Below are positions 50,408-59,692 of a stretch of DNA of 64,000 nt, piece by piece. The stretch is from Salinispora mooreana (GTDB lineage: Bacteria; Actinomycetota; Actinomycetes; Mycobacteriales; Micromonosporaceae): the NCBI RefSeq assembly GCF_000379065.1, contig NZ_KB900614.1, positions 3,938,133-4,002,132 of the forward strand. Direction: 5' to 3'. The notes under the pieces were generated by a model. It had not been told where the DNA came from. It worked only from the letters and a program-made list of their open reading frames with translations, and made no database searches. The position numbers and the translations under genes are program-made. The number at the start of each line of letters is the position of its first letter. The stretch's first letter is position 1.

Positions 50408-51073
50408 ATGTCGCGACGTCTGGTCAGCCTGACCTTGGACACCCTGGAGGATCTGCCCCGTTCGTGCCGGCAGTGCGTCTACTGGGAGCTCGACCCGGTC
50501 TCCGCCGACCGGGCCCGCGGGGCTGGGGATCCCGGTCTGGAGAAGGAGGCCTGGGTCTCGCAGACCCTGCTGGAGTGGGGCGCCTGCGGCACGCTGATCT
50601 ACGTTGACGGCATGCCAGCCGGGTTCGTGTTGTATGCCCCGCCGGCGTACGTGCCGCGATCAATGGCCTTTCCGACCTCACCGGTCTCCCCCGACGCGGC
50701 GCTGTTGATGACGGCGAAGGTGGTACCGGCCTTCGCCGGTGGCGGGCTTGGCCGGATGCTCGTGCAGGGGGTTGCCCGGGACCTGACAAAGCGCGGAATC
50801 AAGGCGATCGAGGCTTTTGGTGACGCGAAGTTCGGCGACGCCGACGACTCGGTGCGAGCCTGCGTGGCCCCGGCGGAGTACTTCCTCTCGGTGGGGTTCA
50901 AGACGGTCCGCCCGCATCCGCGCTTCCCCCGCCTGCGCCTGGAGTTGCGCACCGCACTGAGCTGGAAGTCCGACGTCGAGTACGCGTTGGAGAAGCTGCT
51001 CGGCTCGATGAGCCCGGAGAGCCTGCTCCGGCCGGTCCGGCCCACTCCGGCGACTCGGTCCAGCGCCGGCTGA
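50408..51073 (+). CDS. GNAT family N-acetyltransferase
   Basis: This 221-residue acetyltransferase uses acetyl-CoA; the motif-A region is KVVPAFAGGGLGRMLVQGVA at about 100-120. The N-terminus LVSLTLDTLEDLPRSCRQCV then YWELDPV has a CxxC-like pair typical of an actinobacterial GNAT subfamily. ATG at 50408 starts the conserved part; the open frame upstream overlaps the aminotransferase. It converges on the amidase gene. The acceptor substrate is unknown. Confidence 0.85.
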   Translation: MSRRLVSLTLDTLEDLPRSCRQCVYWELDPVSADRARGAGDPGLEKEAWVSQTLLEWGACGTLIYVDGMPAGFVLYAPPAYVPRSMAFPTSPVSPDAALLMTAKVVPAFAGGGLGRMLVQGVARDLTKRGIKAIEAFGDAKFGDADDSVRACVAPAEYFLSVGFKTVRPHPRFPRLRLELRTALSWKSDVEYALEKLLGSMSPESLLRPVRPTPATRSSAG

Positions 51074-51097
51074 CCGCCGGCGATCCCACCGTTTCGG

Positions 51098-52276
51098 TCA
51101 GTCGACCACGGTCCCGGCGGCCACGCTCTCGGCCGCCACCATCGCCCGCAGCTTGCTCACGTCGATCGACCCGGTGGGTACGTCTTGTTCGATCGGGTAG
51201 TACATCCGCTGGACGGCGGCGACGATCGACTCCACCACTCGGTCCCGGAACCGCGGGTCGACCAGCCGGGATCGGTCCGCTGGCGAGGTCAGGTAGCCCA
51301 CCTCGACCCGGACGGCCGGCATTCGGGTCAGCCGCAGCAGATCCCACGCCTTTGCGTGGGACCGACAGTCGCGCAGCCCGGTTCGCGCCACGATCTCCCG
51401 CTGTACGAGGCCGGCGAGGCGCTCGCCGGTGGTGGAGGTGACGCCGTTGTCGGTGCCGTAGTGGTAGGTGGCCACGCCGTCGGCGGCCGGGTTGACGTGT
51501 CCGTCGAGGTGCAGGGAGATGAACACGTCGGCGCCGAGCGAGTTGGCCAGGGTGGCCCGGTCGACGTCGGGCAGGTGGTCCCGCTGTGCCGGACCACGGG
51601 TCAGCTGCACTCGTACCCCGGCCGCGGCGAGTCGTCCCTCGAGGCGACTGGCGAGGTCGTACACCAGATCGGCCTCGGTCCAGTGCAGCTGCCCCTCGGG
51701 CACGGTCACGCCCGGGTCGCTGCCGCCGTGCCCCGGGTCGATGACCACCGTCCGCCCGACCAGGGTGGGACCGGACTGTCGGATGGCGTCGGATTCACGA
51801 AGCCACTGGGGGCGCCCGCCGACCACCTTGCGGCCGAGACGTCGCAGCGAGTTCACGGTGTGCGGGCCGCAGGTGCCGTCCGGGACCAGCCCCACCTCGC
51901 GTTGGAACTGGGCGAGCGCCCGGGCTGTGCGGACACCGTAGATGGCATCGGCCCGGCCGACGTCATAGCCCATCTCGAGGAGCCGTTCCTGGAGCGACCG
52001 GATGTCCTCACCGATGAGTGGCTCCGGTACGGAGTGGTAGAGGGTACGGGCACCCAGCCGCCAGCGCGCCGCGTCCAGTGCCTGCCACGTCTCGGTGCCG
52101 ACGCGGCCGTCCACGCTCAGCCCGCGGGACTGCTGGAAGGCGCGGACGGCACGTTCGGTGCGGGCGTCGAACTCGTCGCTGTCCGGCGCTGCCGGGACGA
52201 GTAGGTCGAGGCCGGCCAGCACCTTACGGATCTCGGTGACCGCCGGTCCACGGTCGCCGGGTCGGATCGGACGCAC
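51098..52276 (-). CDS. CwlM-type N-acetylmuramoyl-L-alanine amidase
   Basis: This 392-residue protein has two peptidoglycan-binding helical repeats (about 5-70 and 85-150) and an Amidase_3 domain from about 170. Zn ligands and catalytic residues look present: DPGHGG, WTEADL, SLHLDGH and VEVGYL. There is no signal peptide, as in mycobacterial CwlM, which acts in the cytoplasm to stimulate MurA when phosphorylated. The neighbourhood (trxBA, sigM, murJ) matches that of mycobacterial cwlM. GGGGG precedes the GTG. Regulatory role versus hydrolase is not decided by sequence. Confidence 0.88.
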   Translation of the reverse strand: MRPIRPGDRGPAVTEIRKVLAGLDLLVPAAPDSDEFDARTERAVRAFQQSRGLSVDGRVGTETWQALDAARWRLGARTLYHSVPEPLIGEDIRSLQERLLEMGYDVGRADAIYGVRTARALAQFQREVGLVPDGTCGPHTVNSLRRLGRKVVGGRPQWLRESDAIRQSGPTLVGRTVVIDPGHGGSDPGVTVPEGQLHWTEADLVYDLASRLEGRLAAAGVRVQLTRGPAQRDHLPDVDRATLANSLGADVFISLHLDGHVNPAADGVATYHYGTDNGVTSTTGERLAGLVQREIVARTGLRDCRSHAKAWDLLRLTRMPAVRVEVGYLTSPADRSRLVDPRFRDRVVESIVAAVQRMYYPIEQDVPTGSIDVSKLRAMVAAESVAAGTVVD

Positions 52277-52425
52277 GAGCGACCCCCTTTTGCACGGATG
52301 CTGGCTAGCCGGATGGCCCGGCGCGGCTGCCGATGGCCCGGTTCCGGTGGCCCCGCCGACGACCGGCGGTGTTGTCTCTGGGATTGAGGTTAGGCGCTTG
52401 CCGGGCCTGAGGTGTGGCGGCCGGA

Positions 52426-52473
52426 AAAAGACCCGCCCCCCGCACCCGGTGGAGCGGATGCGGGGGGCGGGTC
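52426..52473 (-). terminator. Intrinsic terminator after trxA
   Basis: A perfect 15-bp stem (52430-52444 with 52459-52473) is followed on the minus strand by five T (plus-strand AAAAA at 52425-52429). This is the only textbook Rho-independent terminator I see in the window. Confidence 0.9.
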
Positions 52474-52489
52474 GGCGGCGGGGTGCCGG

Positions 52490-52813
52490 TCAGAGCGCGG
52501 ATTGGATGAGCTTGACCAGCTCCCCCTTGGGCTTGGCGCCGGCGATCGACTGCACTGGCTTGCCGTCTTTGAACACGGTGAGCGTCGGCACCGACATGAC
52601 CCGGTAGTTACGGGCGGTCTCCGGGTTGTCGTCGATGTTGAGCTTGACGATGGTGACCTGATCGCCCATCTCCCCGGCGATCTCTTCGAGCAGTGGCGAC
52701 ACCTTCCGGCACGGCCCGCACCACTCCGCCCAGAAGTCCACCAGAACCGGCTTTTCGGACTGCAGTACCTCGGTGGTGAAGCTGGCGTCGGTGACCGACT
52801 TGGTTGCTCCCAC
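52490..52813 (-). CDS. trxA: Thioredoxin
   Basis: This 107-residue thioredoxin has the active site AEWCGPCRKVSP at about 31-42 and a full single-domain fold, ending before a strong terminator. It reduces protein disulfides using electrons from TrxB. GAGGAGGGAAC lies before the GTG. It is 33 bp downstream of trxB, so both come from one transcript. Confidence 0.97.
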   Translation of the reverse strand: MGATKSVTDASFTTEVLQSEKPVLVDFWAEWCGPCRKVSPLLEEIAGEMGDQVTIVKLNIDDNPETARNYRVMSVPTLTVFKDGKPVQSIAGAKPKGELVKLIQSAL

Positions 52814-52846
52814 TACGTTCCCTCCTCGGGGGATGTGTTTCGGAAT

Positions 52847-53800
52847 TCAGCCCTGGATCGTGGCGATGAAGCGCTCGGCGTCCAGGGCGGCGGCGCAGCC
52901 CGTACCGGCGGCGGTGATGGCCTGCCGGTAGGTGTGGTCAACCAGGTCACCAGCGGCGAACACACCCGGGATGCTGGTCTTGGTGCTGGGCGCGTCCACC
53001 TTCACATACCCCTCGTCGTCCAGGTCCACCTGGCCACGGAAGAGCTCGCTGCGGGGATCGTGGCCGATCGCCACGAAGACGCCGGTCACGTCGAGCACCC
53101 GGGAATCGCCGGTGTGCACGTGGCGGAGCCGGACGCCGGAGACCTTACCGTCGGCGCCGAGGATCTCCTCCACCACGGCGTTCCACTCGACCTTGATCTT
53201 GTCGTTACCCAGCGCGCGCTCGGCCATGATCTTGCTGGCCCGGAACGAGTCTCGACGGTGGACGATCGTGACCGACTCGGCGAATCGGGTCAGGAAGTTG
53301 GCCTCCTCCATCGCCGAGTCACCACCGCCCACCACGATGATGTGCTGGTTGCGGAAGAAGAAGCCGTCGCAGGTGGCGCAGGACGACACACCGTGGCCGA
53401 GGTACTCCTGCTCACCCGGCACACCCAGCGGGCGCCAGGCGGAGCCGGTGGCGAGGATGACGGCCTTCGCCCGGTAGCTGGTCTCCCCCACCCAGACGGT
53501 GCTGACCGCGTCTGAGCCGACCTCACCGGTGTTCTTGAGCTCAACCCGGCTGACATCGTCGGTCAGGAACTCGGCGCCGAAACGCTCGGCCTGCTTGCGC
53601 ATGCTGTCCATCAGCTCGGGACCGAGAATGCCGTCGGCGAACCCCGGGAAGTTCTCCACCTCGGTTGTCGTCATCAACGCGCCACCGGACTGCGCTCCCT
53701 CGATGACCAGCGGTGCGAGGTTCGCGCGCGCGGCGTAGACCGCCGCCGTGTATCCGGCCGGCCCGGAGCCGATGATGATCAGGTTGCGGACGTCGTCCAC
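52847..53800 (-). CDS. trxB: Thioredoxin reductase
   Basis: This 317-residue low-molecular-weight flavoprotein reduces thioredoxin with NADPH. The FAD motif is IIIGSGPAGYTAAVYAARA, the redox pair is in SSCATCDG, and the NADPH motif is VVGGGDSAMEEA. GTG at 53800 is preceded by GGGAGAC; the longer frame to 53962 is not TrxB-like. A sigma-R-like promoter lies about 120 bp upstream. Confidence 0.97.
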   Translation of the reverse strand: MDDVRNLIIIGSGPAGYTAAVYAARANLAPLVIEGAQSGGALMTTTEVENFPGFADGILGPELMDSMRKQAERFGAEFLTDDVSRVELKNTGEVGSDAVSTVWVGETSYRAKAVILATGSAWRPLGVPGEQEYLGHGVSSCATCDGFFFRNQHIIVVGGGDSAMEEANFLTRFAESVTIVHRRDSFRASKIMAERALGNDKIKVEWNAVVEEILGADGKVSGVRLRHVHTGDSRVLDVTGVFVAIGHDPRSELFRGQVDLDDEGYVKVDAPSTKTSIPGVFAAGDLVDHTYRQAITAAGTGCAAALDAERFIATIQG

Positions 53801-53896
53801 TGCCGTCTCCCGATTCGTCTGTGTGTTCGCCGACGGCGCACCGACGGCGAGTCGGTGCCGACACCCCTGGATCAGGCGTCGGCCGCTGATGTAGAG

Positions 53897-53924
53897 AACG
53901 CCATCGTACGAACCGGGAATTCCC
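53897..53924 (-). promoter_or_regulatory. Putative sigma-R type promoter of trxBA
   Basis: On the minus strand GGGAAT (53924-53919) is followed after 19 bases by GTT (53899-53897). This fits the GGAAT-N18/19-GTT consensus of actinomycete disulfide-stress sigma factors of the SigR group, whose classic target is trxBA. It would give a leader of about 85-90 bases. Confidence 0.55.
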
Positions 53925-53987
53925 GAGCCGGTCATCCGGTGGGTCAGCTCACGCCACGGCACAACACCATGCGACCGTCGTGGGGTC

Positions 53988-54962
53988 CTACCCTACCCGC
54001 GTACGGTACCGGGTGTCCGCGCCCGACCCCGGTACCCCGCACTCGGGCCCGCTGACCCAGGCCCAGCGGGCACCAGTCGCATCGGTGAACCGGACGACCA
54101 GCGCCGGTTGGCGCTCGAACCGGGCGTAGTCCACCAACTCGACCGCCAGCCGGCCAGCATCATGCTCGACGCCGATCTCGGCCAGGCAGGTGTCGAGCGC
54201 GGCCGAATCCGCCAGCCGATCGAATCCGATCGACCCGGCTGTCCGGTCGCCCTGGATCCCCACGCCGGATGGCTCCGATTCGGCGGTGGCCTCGCCGGAG
54301 AGCTGCTGCGGCGACGAGGCCGGAGCCGCCAAGTCCTCCCGCTGGTAGTCCCTACCGGTCTGCACCGGCGGCGCGGTGGTGACCACCGGCCCGGCGACGG
54401 CCTGCTCGGTGGTGCCGGTGGTTGACCCCGGGCCGTCCGTCCCCCGGTCGAGTTGGTCCAGGCCGAGCAGCCCGACAGCGGCCACCGCTACCGCGGCGAG
54501 CGCGACGGGAGCACCGACCCGCTGCCATCGCCGCCGCCGTCGGCCGGGGCCGGCGGCGGCCAGTTGCGGAACGCCACCGGGGCGCCGCGAACCAGCGTGC
54601 GGCTGGGCCGGCACGACCGAAGGGCGCGCTGCCCTGCCGGCCGTCCCGCCCTCGGTTGCCCTGCCGGCCGTCCCGCTCTCGGCAGGCGTGCCCTCAGTCG
54701 TCGTCGCGTCGTCGGTCGCGGCCAGCGCGGCGCGAATCTGATCCGCCACGGCCGCGGGCATCTCCTCCGTCGTCCCGTAGGCGACCAGGGCGGCGTGGAC
54801 CTCCGCGACCGCCGGTGCGAGCCGGGTGTAGGCGTCCGCCCAGGCCGTGTCCCGTTCGACCAGGCGGGCGACGGTCACCTCGTCGGGAGTGCCCACGAGC
54901 GCCCCGCCGACGTAGTCGGCGAGTAACTCGTGGTCGACCTCCCGGAACCCCCCGGTCGTCAC
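53988..54962 (-). CDS. Putative anti-sigma factor partner of SigM
   Basis: This 324-residue protein has an N-terminal helical part (VDHELLADYVGGALVGTP to about 90) resembling cytoplasmic anti-sigma domains, a disordered basic linker, one membrane helix at about 165-180 (VGAPVALAAVAVAAVGLLGL), and an extracytoplasmic C-terminal domain with two cysteines (DTCLAEIG, SGPECGVPG). GTG at 54962 overlaps the sigM TGA and has AGGAGGAG just upstream. Position directly after an ECF sigma gene and the topology support an anti-sigma role, although no zinc HxxxCxxC motif is seen. Confidence 0.78.
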   Translation of the reverse strand: MTTGGFREVDHELLADYVGGALVGTPDEVTVARLVERDTAWADAYTRLAPAVAEVHAALVAYGTTEEMPAAVADQIRAALAATDDATTTEGTPAESGTAGRATEGGTAGRAARPSVVPAQPHAGSRRPGGVPQLAAAGPGRRRRRWQRVGAPVALAAVAVAAVGLLGLDQLDRGTDGPGSTTGTTEQAVAGPVVTTAPPVQTGRDYQREDLAAPASSPQQLSGEATAESEPSGVGIQGDRTAGSIGFDRLADSAALDTCLAEIGVEHDAGRLAVELVDYARFERQPALVVRFTDATGARWAWVSGPECGVPGSGADTRYRTRVG

Positions 54963-55693
54963 AGCTCCTCCTGGTTGGCTTCGCGCCGGGGTTGCCCCGA
55001 CACCGATCGGACGCCACCGCGCGGCTGCTGGTTCCGTCCCGTGACGGCTGGCATGCCGCCATCCGAGAGTGGCTGCCCCAGTGCCGGCCGGAGATAGCCG
55101 AGCGCCGCCGCCAGGCGGGCCCGGCCCCGGGCACACCGGCTCTTCACCGTTCCCTCAGCTACCCCAAGGATGCGGGCAACCTCGGCTATCGGGTAGCCCT
55201 GTACGTCAACCAGGATCAGCGCGGCACGCTGGTCGGCCGGTAGCGCGGCCAGTGCCTCTCGGACCACCAGCGCGGTGTCGTGGTCGGGCACGGGAGCGGC
55301 CGGCTCTGGGCCACCGGTGGCACCCGCCACCTCGCGTACGCCGTCGGGCAGTGGCACCGTCGGATGCGCCTGGCGGCGTCGGATCCGGTCCAGGCAGGCG
55401 TTGACCACGATCCGGTGCAGCCAGGTGGTCACGGCCGAGTCACCCCGGAACCGCCCGGCGGCCCGATGGGCAGAGAGCAGCGCGTCCTGCAGCGCGTCGG
55501 CCGCCTCCTCCCGGTCGCCGAGGGTGCGCAGCGCCACCGCCCAGAGCCGGTCCCGGTGCCGGCGCAGCAGCTCGGCAAAGGCGTCCCGATCGCCAGCTAC
55601 GTGCGCGCGCAGCAGGTCGAGATCGGAGGAAGGATCGACGGCCGGCGGGCTGTCGTTACCCACCGGCCGCTCGGCCGACCCGTTCGGCCCCAT
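54959..55693 (-). CDS. sigM: ECF sigma factor, SigM-like
   Basis: This is an ECF sigma factor of about 244 residues. Region 2 shows HRDRLWAVALRTLGDREEAA and AVTTWLHRIVVNACLDRIRR; region 4 shows LPADQRAALILVDVQGYPI then AEVARILGVAEGTVKSRCAR. The location beside trxBA, cwlM and murJ matches mycobacterial sigM. The ATG at 55693 is my choice; the frame extends to 55783 and overlaps the pseudokinase stop. Its TGA overlaps the anti-sigma start, the usual coupling of such pairs. Confidence 0.88.
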   Translation of the reverse strand: MGPNGSAERPVGNDSPPAVDPSSDLDLLRAHVAGDRDAFAELLRRHRDRLWAVALRTLGDREEAADALQDALLSAHRAAGRFRGDSAVTTWLHRIVVNACLDRIRRRQAHPTVPLPDGVREVAGATGGPEPAAPVPDHDTALVVREALAALPADQRAALILVDVQGYPIAEVARILGVAEGTVKSRCARGRARLAAALGYLRPALGQPLSDGGMPAVTGRNQQPRGGVRSVSGQPRREANQEEL

Positions 55694-55736
55694 CACCACG
55701 TCCGGCGGAGACGATGCCGGGGACGCGGTGAGCGGA

Positions 55737-57338
55737 TCACGAGACCCTGATCTCCTGGATGCCGACCTTGTAACCGCCGTCACTCGGCGGCAGCTCGGTC
55801 AGCCAGACGAGCAGGTACTGGTATTCCGTGTCCGCGTCGAACGCGTCGAAGGTCATCGTCGTGCCGGCGTCTTCCTTGGCCGGCCCGATCGGGTTCTGCT
55901 CGTACTCATCGAAGAGCGCGTTGTCGCCCGCACTCGAGGAGGGGTGCTCGTTGGTGCCCGTGAACAACCGGGCCGACGCACCCCGGGCCGAGAGCTGGAC
56001 CTGCAGGGACGTGAGGGTGCGGGGCTCACCAAGATCGAGCCAGACGCCCATCCCCCGCTTGATCCGGCCGAAATCCGGGTGCCCCTTGTAGGTCTGGGTC
56101 GCCCAGCCCTCATCCAGACTGCCGTCGAAGACCTTCTCGGCGTCGCGGACCTCGGCGCGGTCCCCGCTGTCCGGATCAACGATCTTCGCAGCGGTGATTG
56201 TCGGTGGTCCGGCCGCTGGGGGGTCGGGCGGGTCTTCACCGGCCGTCGTGGTGGGAGCGGGGCGTGCGGCCGTCGCCGGGTTCTGATCGCTGTCCCCGCC
56301 TCCGTTGAGCATGCTGATGCCGATCAGGAGGCCGACGAGCGCTACGGCGAGGAGACTGGCGATCCCGACGGCGAACTTGCGCCCGCCGGCGGCGGTCAGT
56401 GGTGACGGCTCGTCTCCGGTCTCGGCGGTGAAGCGCAGCGGGCCGTTGCTCTCCAGGAAGTGCTCGTCGGCCGGGACGTCCAGCCGGGCCAACTCCGCGG
56501 CGAGGACATCCGACGGCGGGGGCGGGAGTGAGCCGTCCAGGAGGTCCATGGTGAGGTCGTCCAGGTATGCCGGAACCCCGGCCCGCACCTGGCGCGGCGC
56601 GGCGAGCGCACCCTCCGGGCCCCGGACCGCGTCGGGGGTCGCCGCCCGCCCGTGTCCGGCGGTGGCACCGTGTAGCGGGACCTCGGCGTGGGGCCAGTGG
56701 CCGGTCAGCGCGAAGTAGAGGACACCCCCGACCGCCCGGATGTCGCTGGCCTGGCTGTCGGCCCCGTCGGTGCGCGCGTCCGCCAACACCACCCGGCCGT
56801 CGTTACTGATCATGATCGTGCCGGGGTGGACGTTGCCGTGCACCATTCCGGTGGCGTGCACGGCGGCCAGGGCGCTCGCGACGGCGTTACCGACGGCGGT
56901 CGCCCGAGCCGGGTCCAGCGCCCCCGCGGCCACGAGTTCCCGCAGCGACTGTCCGTCGACCCACTCGCGGACCACGTATGCCCGCTCGCCCTCGTCGATC
57001 GCGTCGTAGACACCGACCAGGTTGGGGTGGATTACCCGACTGGCCGCGACGGCGGCCTGGAGCATCTCGGTGGCGGAGTCGCCGCCCGGGTAGCGCAGCA
57101 CCACTGCGACGGGACGGCGCAACACGACATCGACCCCGCGCCAGAGCAGCCGGCCAGCGCTGTCGTTGTTGATGTGCTCAACGAGTTCGTACCGCTCGGC
57201 GAGCACGTCACCGGCGACCGGAGCACCGAAGGTCATGACCGGCGGAGCGCTCTCGTCCGCATCTTGACCCTCGCCGACCTGGGGCACCCGTCCTCCCTTG
57301 GTGATCATGTCGATCGATGGAGCAGTGTTGCTGGGCAT
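55737..57338 (-). CDS. MurJ-linked serine/threonine pseudokinase
   Basis: This 533-residue protein has a protein-kinase-like fold (about 45-270) lacking catalytic residues: the HRD region reads HGNVHPGT and the DFG position reads LADART. One membrane helix (about 320-345) and an extracytoplasmic jelly-roll-like domain with WLDLGEPRTLTSLQVQLSA follow. In mycobacteria the same pseudokinase and outer domain are fused to the C-terminus of MurJ (MviN) and recruit FhaA when phosphorylated. Here it is a separate gene downstream of murJ. ATG at 57338 has GGAAG upstream. Confidence 0.88.
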   Translation of the reverse strand: MPSNTAPSIDMITKGGRVPQVGEGQDADESAPPVMTFGAPVAGDVLAERYELVEHINNDSAGRLLWRGVDVVLRRPVAVVLRYPGGDSATEMLQAAVAASRVIHPNLVGVYDAIDEGERAYVVREWVDGQSLRELVAAGALDPARATAVGNAVASALAAVHATGMVHGNVHPGTIMISNDGRVVLADARTDGADSQASDIRAVGGVLYFALTGHWPHAEVPLHGATAGHGRAATPDAVRGPEGALAAPRQVRAGVPAYLDDLTMDLLDGSLPPPPSDVLAAELARLDVPADEHFLESNGPLRFTAETGDEPSPLTAAGGRKFAVGIASLLAVALVGLLIGISMLNGGGDSDQNPATAARPAPTTTAGEDPPDPPAAGPPTITAAKIVDPDSGDRAEVRDAEKVFDGSLDEGWATQTYKGHPDFGRIKRGMGVWLDLGEPRTLTSLQVQLSARGASARLFTGTNEHPSSSAGDNALFDEYEQNPIGPAKEDAGTTMTFDAFDADTEYQYLLVWLTELPPSDGGYKVGIQEIRVS

Positions 57339-57805
57339 CGTGGCTTCCGCTTTGCCTTCCACGAACCGGCCGGCTGTTGTCGGCACCTGCGCCGACGCCT
57401 GCCACATCCGTCGAGAGCGACCTTACCTGGGTTCGCCGCCTTCCCCAGCATGTCATCTTCCCGCCGCACCGGTAGCGACTGCCGGGCTCGGGTTACTTGT
57501 CCGGTTATGGCCGTTGTCGGCGGTGTTGCTGGCGCATGTACTAGCCAATCTAGAGGTTGACCGCTAGTAGTTGCCGCAGGGGCTGGGGTCAGGTGGCGGG
57601 CACCCGGGCCAGGTTCCCGGGTGCGTACCGGACATGCCTCCCCGCCCGGCGAGTTATCCACAGGACGACTCGGCAACTGAGCGGCGAGGCCACAGTTATC
57701 CACAGCCACATCCCCAGGTTGGTGATCCTCGTTCACGCAGAGTGCACTCCACCCGGTGGGCAGATCCGATCGTCCGGACCCCGAGAAACGGTCATAACGG
57801 GACGC
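57339..57805. other. murJ-pseudokinase gap with two DnaA boxes
   Basis: This 467-bp gap contains no credible gene. Two perfect DnaA boxes TTATCCACA lie at 57654-57662 and 57696-57704, 42 bp apart and in the same orientation. A TAAGGT box on the minus strand (57425-57420) is a weak candidate promoter for the pseudokinase gene. Confidence 0.55.
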
Positions 57806-59548
57806 TCAGTGACCGAGCCGGCGGCGAATCATGGCGACCACCTCGGTGACCTCCCCGATCCGGAGCAGCATTGCGAGCCCGAGGTAGCTGAAACCGATCG
57901 CCGCCCCACCGATCAGCAGCTGGACGGCCGCCGCGAACCACTCGAGCTCCTCCGGTCGGCCCGGCAGCAGGCGGACCACCAGGAGACCGACCAGCGCGGC
58001 TCCGAGCGCGGCGACCAGCACCTTGCCCACCGTACGCATGATCCCGCCCAGCCCGATCCGACCAACCCGGGGCCGCAGCAGCAGCGCGGAGAGCACCACC
58101 GCCGCCAGGTACGAGATCGCGTTGCCGAGCATCATGCCGGCCGCCGCGAAGGTGGCGGGAAGGACGACGTAGAGCCCGACCTGCAGCAGCACCCGCAGCG
58201 TCACCACCGGAATGTTGACCAGCGCGGGCGTACGGGTGTCCGGCAGCGCGTAGAAAGCGAAGGTGAGGAGCTGGCTGACCGCGAAGGGCACCAAGCCGAT
58301 CGCGGCGACCAGCAGCACGGTGGCGGTGGCGACCGCGTTCTCCCCGGTGAACGCGCCGTAGCGGAACACCACCACGGAGATCGGCGCGGCCAGCACCGCG
58401 TAGCAGACCGCCACCGGGGCGAGCACGGCCGTGACCATCCGGGTGCCCCGGGACAGGTCGGCCGTGAGGTCGGTGAATCGGCCGTCCGCCGCGGCGGCGC
58501 TCATCCGGGGCATCAGCGCGGTGATGATCGAGACCGCGATGACGCCGTGCGCCATCATCAGTAACAGGAAGACGTTGTTGTAGATCAGCAGGCCGGCGTC
58601 GTCCTCGCCGGCCACCCGGGTGAGCAGGTTGACCACCACGAAGAGCCCGAGCTGGTTGACCGCGACATAGCAGAACATCCAGGCGCCGAGCCGAGCCAAC
58701 TCCCGCAGCCCCAACGCGCGGAAGTCGAAGCGCAGCTTCCACCGGAAGCCGACCTTGCGCAGGGCGGGCAGCAGACCCGCGGCCTGCACCGCCACCCCGA
58801 GTAGGGTGCCGCCGCCGACCAACAGGATCCGGTCCGGCCCGACCTGGCCCGGCTGGAGCGCCTGCGCGCCGTAGACCCAGATGTAGAGGCCGAAGGTGCC
58901 GATGGCCACCAGGTTGTTCAGGATCGGCGCCCACATCGGGGCGGCGAAGTGCCCGCGCGTGTTCAACACGGCGGCGATCAGCGCACTGATGCCGGTGAAG
59001 AACAACATCGGCAGCATCAGGTACGACAGGTTGGTGACCAGGCCCCGGTAGTCCTCGTCCTTGCCGCCGGCGTAGATGCCGGTCAGCACCGGAGCCAGGA
59101 CCACCGCGATCAGGGCGGCGGCGGCGAGCGCCACCACCGCCAGGGTGAGCAGCCGCTGGGCGTATGCCTCGCCCCGGTCCGGGTCGGCCTTGCGCCGCCG
59201 GACCAGCACCGGCACCAGCACGCTGGTGAGCACTCCGCCGAGCAGGAACTCGTACACCTGGTTCGGGAGGAAGATCGCCGTGGTGTACGCGTTACCGACC
59301 AGGTTGCCCAGGGCCGCGCCGATCATCAGGTTCCGGATGAAGCCCGTACCCCGACTGACCAGGCTGCCCGCGGCCATCACCAGGCTGTTCGCCGCGGCGC
59401 TCCCCTCGGCCACCGCCTCATCCGGGGGCGCCACCGCCTCGGCGGCCGGCTGGTTCAGCGGCTCAGCCGAGATGAATATCGCGTCGTCACCCGTCGGTCG
59501 GCCACCGTCGCCCAGCGCGTTGGCGCTGCGGTAGAGCCGGCCGCTCAT
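57806..59548 (-). CDS. murJ: Lipid II flippase MurJ (MviN)
   Basis: This 580-residue polytopic protein of the MOP superfamily has about fourteen membrane helices after a 60-residue cytoplasmic N-terminus. Conserved features include the RGTGFIRNLMIG start of helix 1 and VFRYGAFTGENA near the middle. It flips lipid II for peptidoglycan synthesis. GGAGG lies eight bases before the ATG at 59548. It lacks the C-terminal pseudokinase fused in mycobacteria. Divergent from pcnA. Confidence 0.93.
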   Translation of the reverse strand: MSGRLYRSANALGDGGRPTGDDAIFISAEPLNQPAAEAVAPPDEAVAEGSAAANSLVMAAGSLVSRGTGFIRNLMIGAALGNLVGNAYTTAIFLPNQVYEFLLGGVLTSVLVPVLVRRRKADPDRGEAYAQRLLTLAVVALAAAALIAVVLAPVLTGIYAGGKDEDYRGLVTNLSYLMLPMLFFTGISALIAAVLNTRGHFAAPMWAPILNNLVAIGTFGLYIWVYGAQALQPGQVGPDRILLVGGGTLLGVAVQAAGLLPALRKVGFRWKLRFDFRALGLRELARLGAWMFCYVAVNQLGLFVVVNLLTRVAGEDDAGLLIYNNVFLLLMMAHGVIAVSIITALMPRMSAAAADGRFTDLTADLSRGTRMVTAVLAPVAVCYAVLAAPISVVVFRYGAFTGENAVATATVLLVAAIGLVPFAVSQLLTFAFYALPDTRTPALVNIPVVTLRVLLQVGLYVVLPATFAAAGMMLGNAISYLAAVVLSALLLRPRVGRIGLGGIMRTVGKVLVAALGAALVGLLVVRLLPGRPEELEWFAAAVQLLIGGAAIGFSYLGLAMLLRIGEVTEVVAMIRRRLGH

Positions 59549-59692
59549 CGTTGTCGCCTCCAGGGTCTGGTCGGTGCCCGGCACCGACCATGGGTCCGCG
59601 GGCGAGGGCCTCGACACAGACTAGTGGTCGGCCCGGCGTCATCCGCGCCCGGCGGACGCCGGGCCCGGTCGGACCGATAGGCTGGCCCTCCC

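Noticed and set aside
57557..58564. 335-codon plus-strand ORF opposite murJ
   Set aside because: It is low-complexity His/Asp/Arg sequence antisense to membrane helices of murJ.
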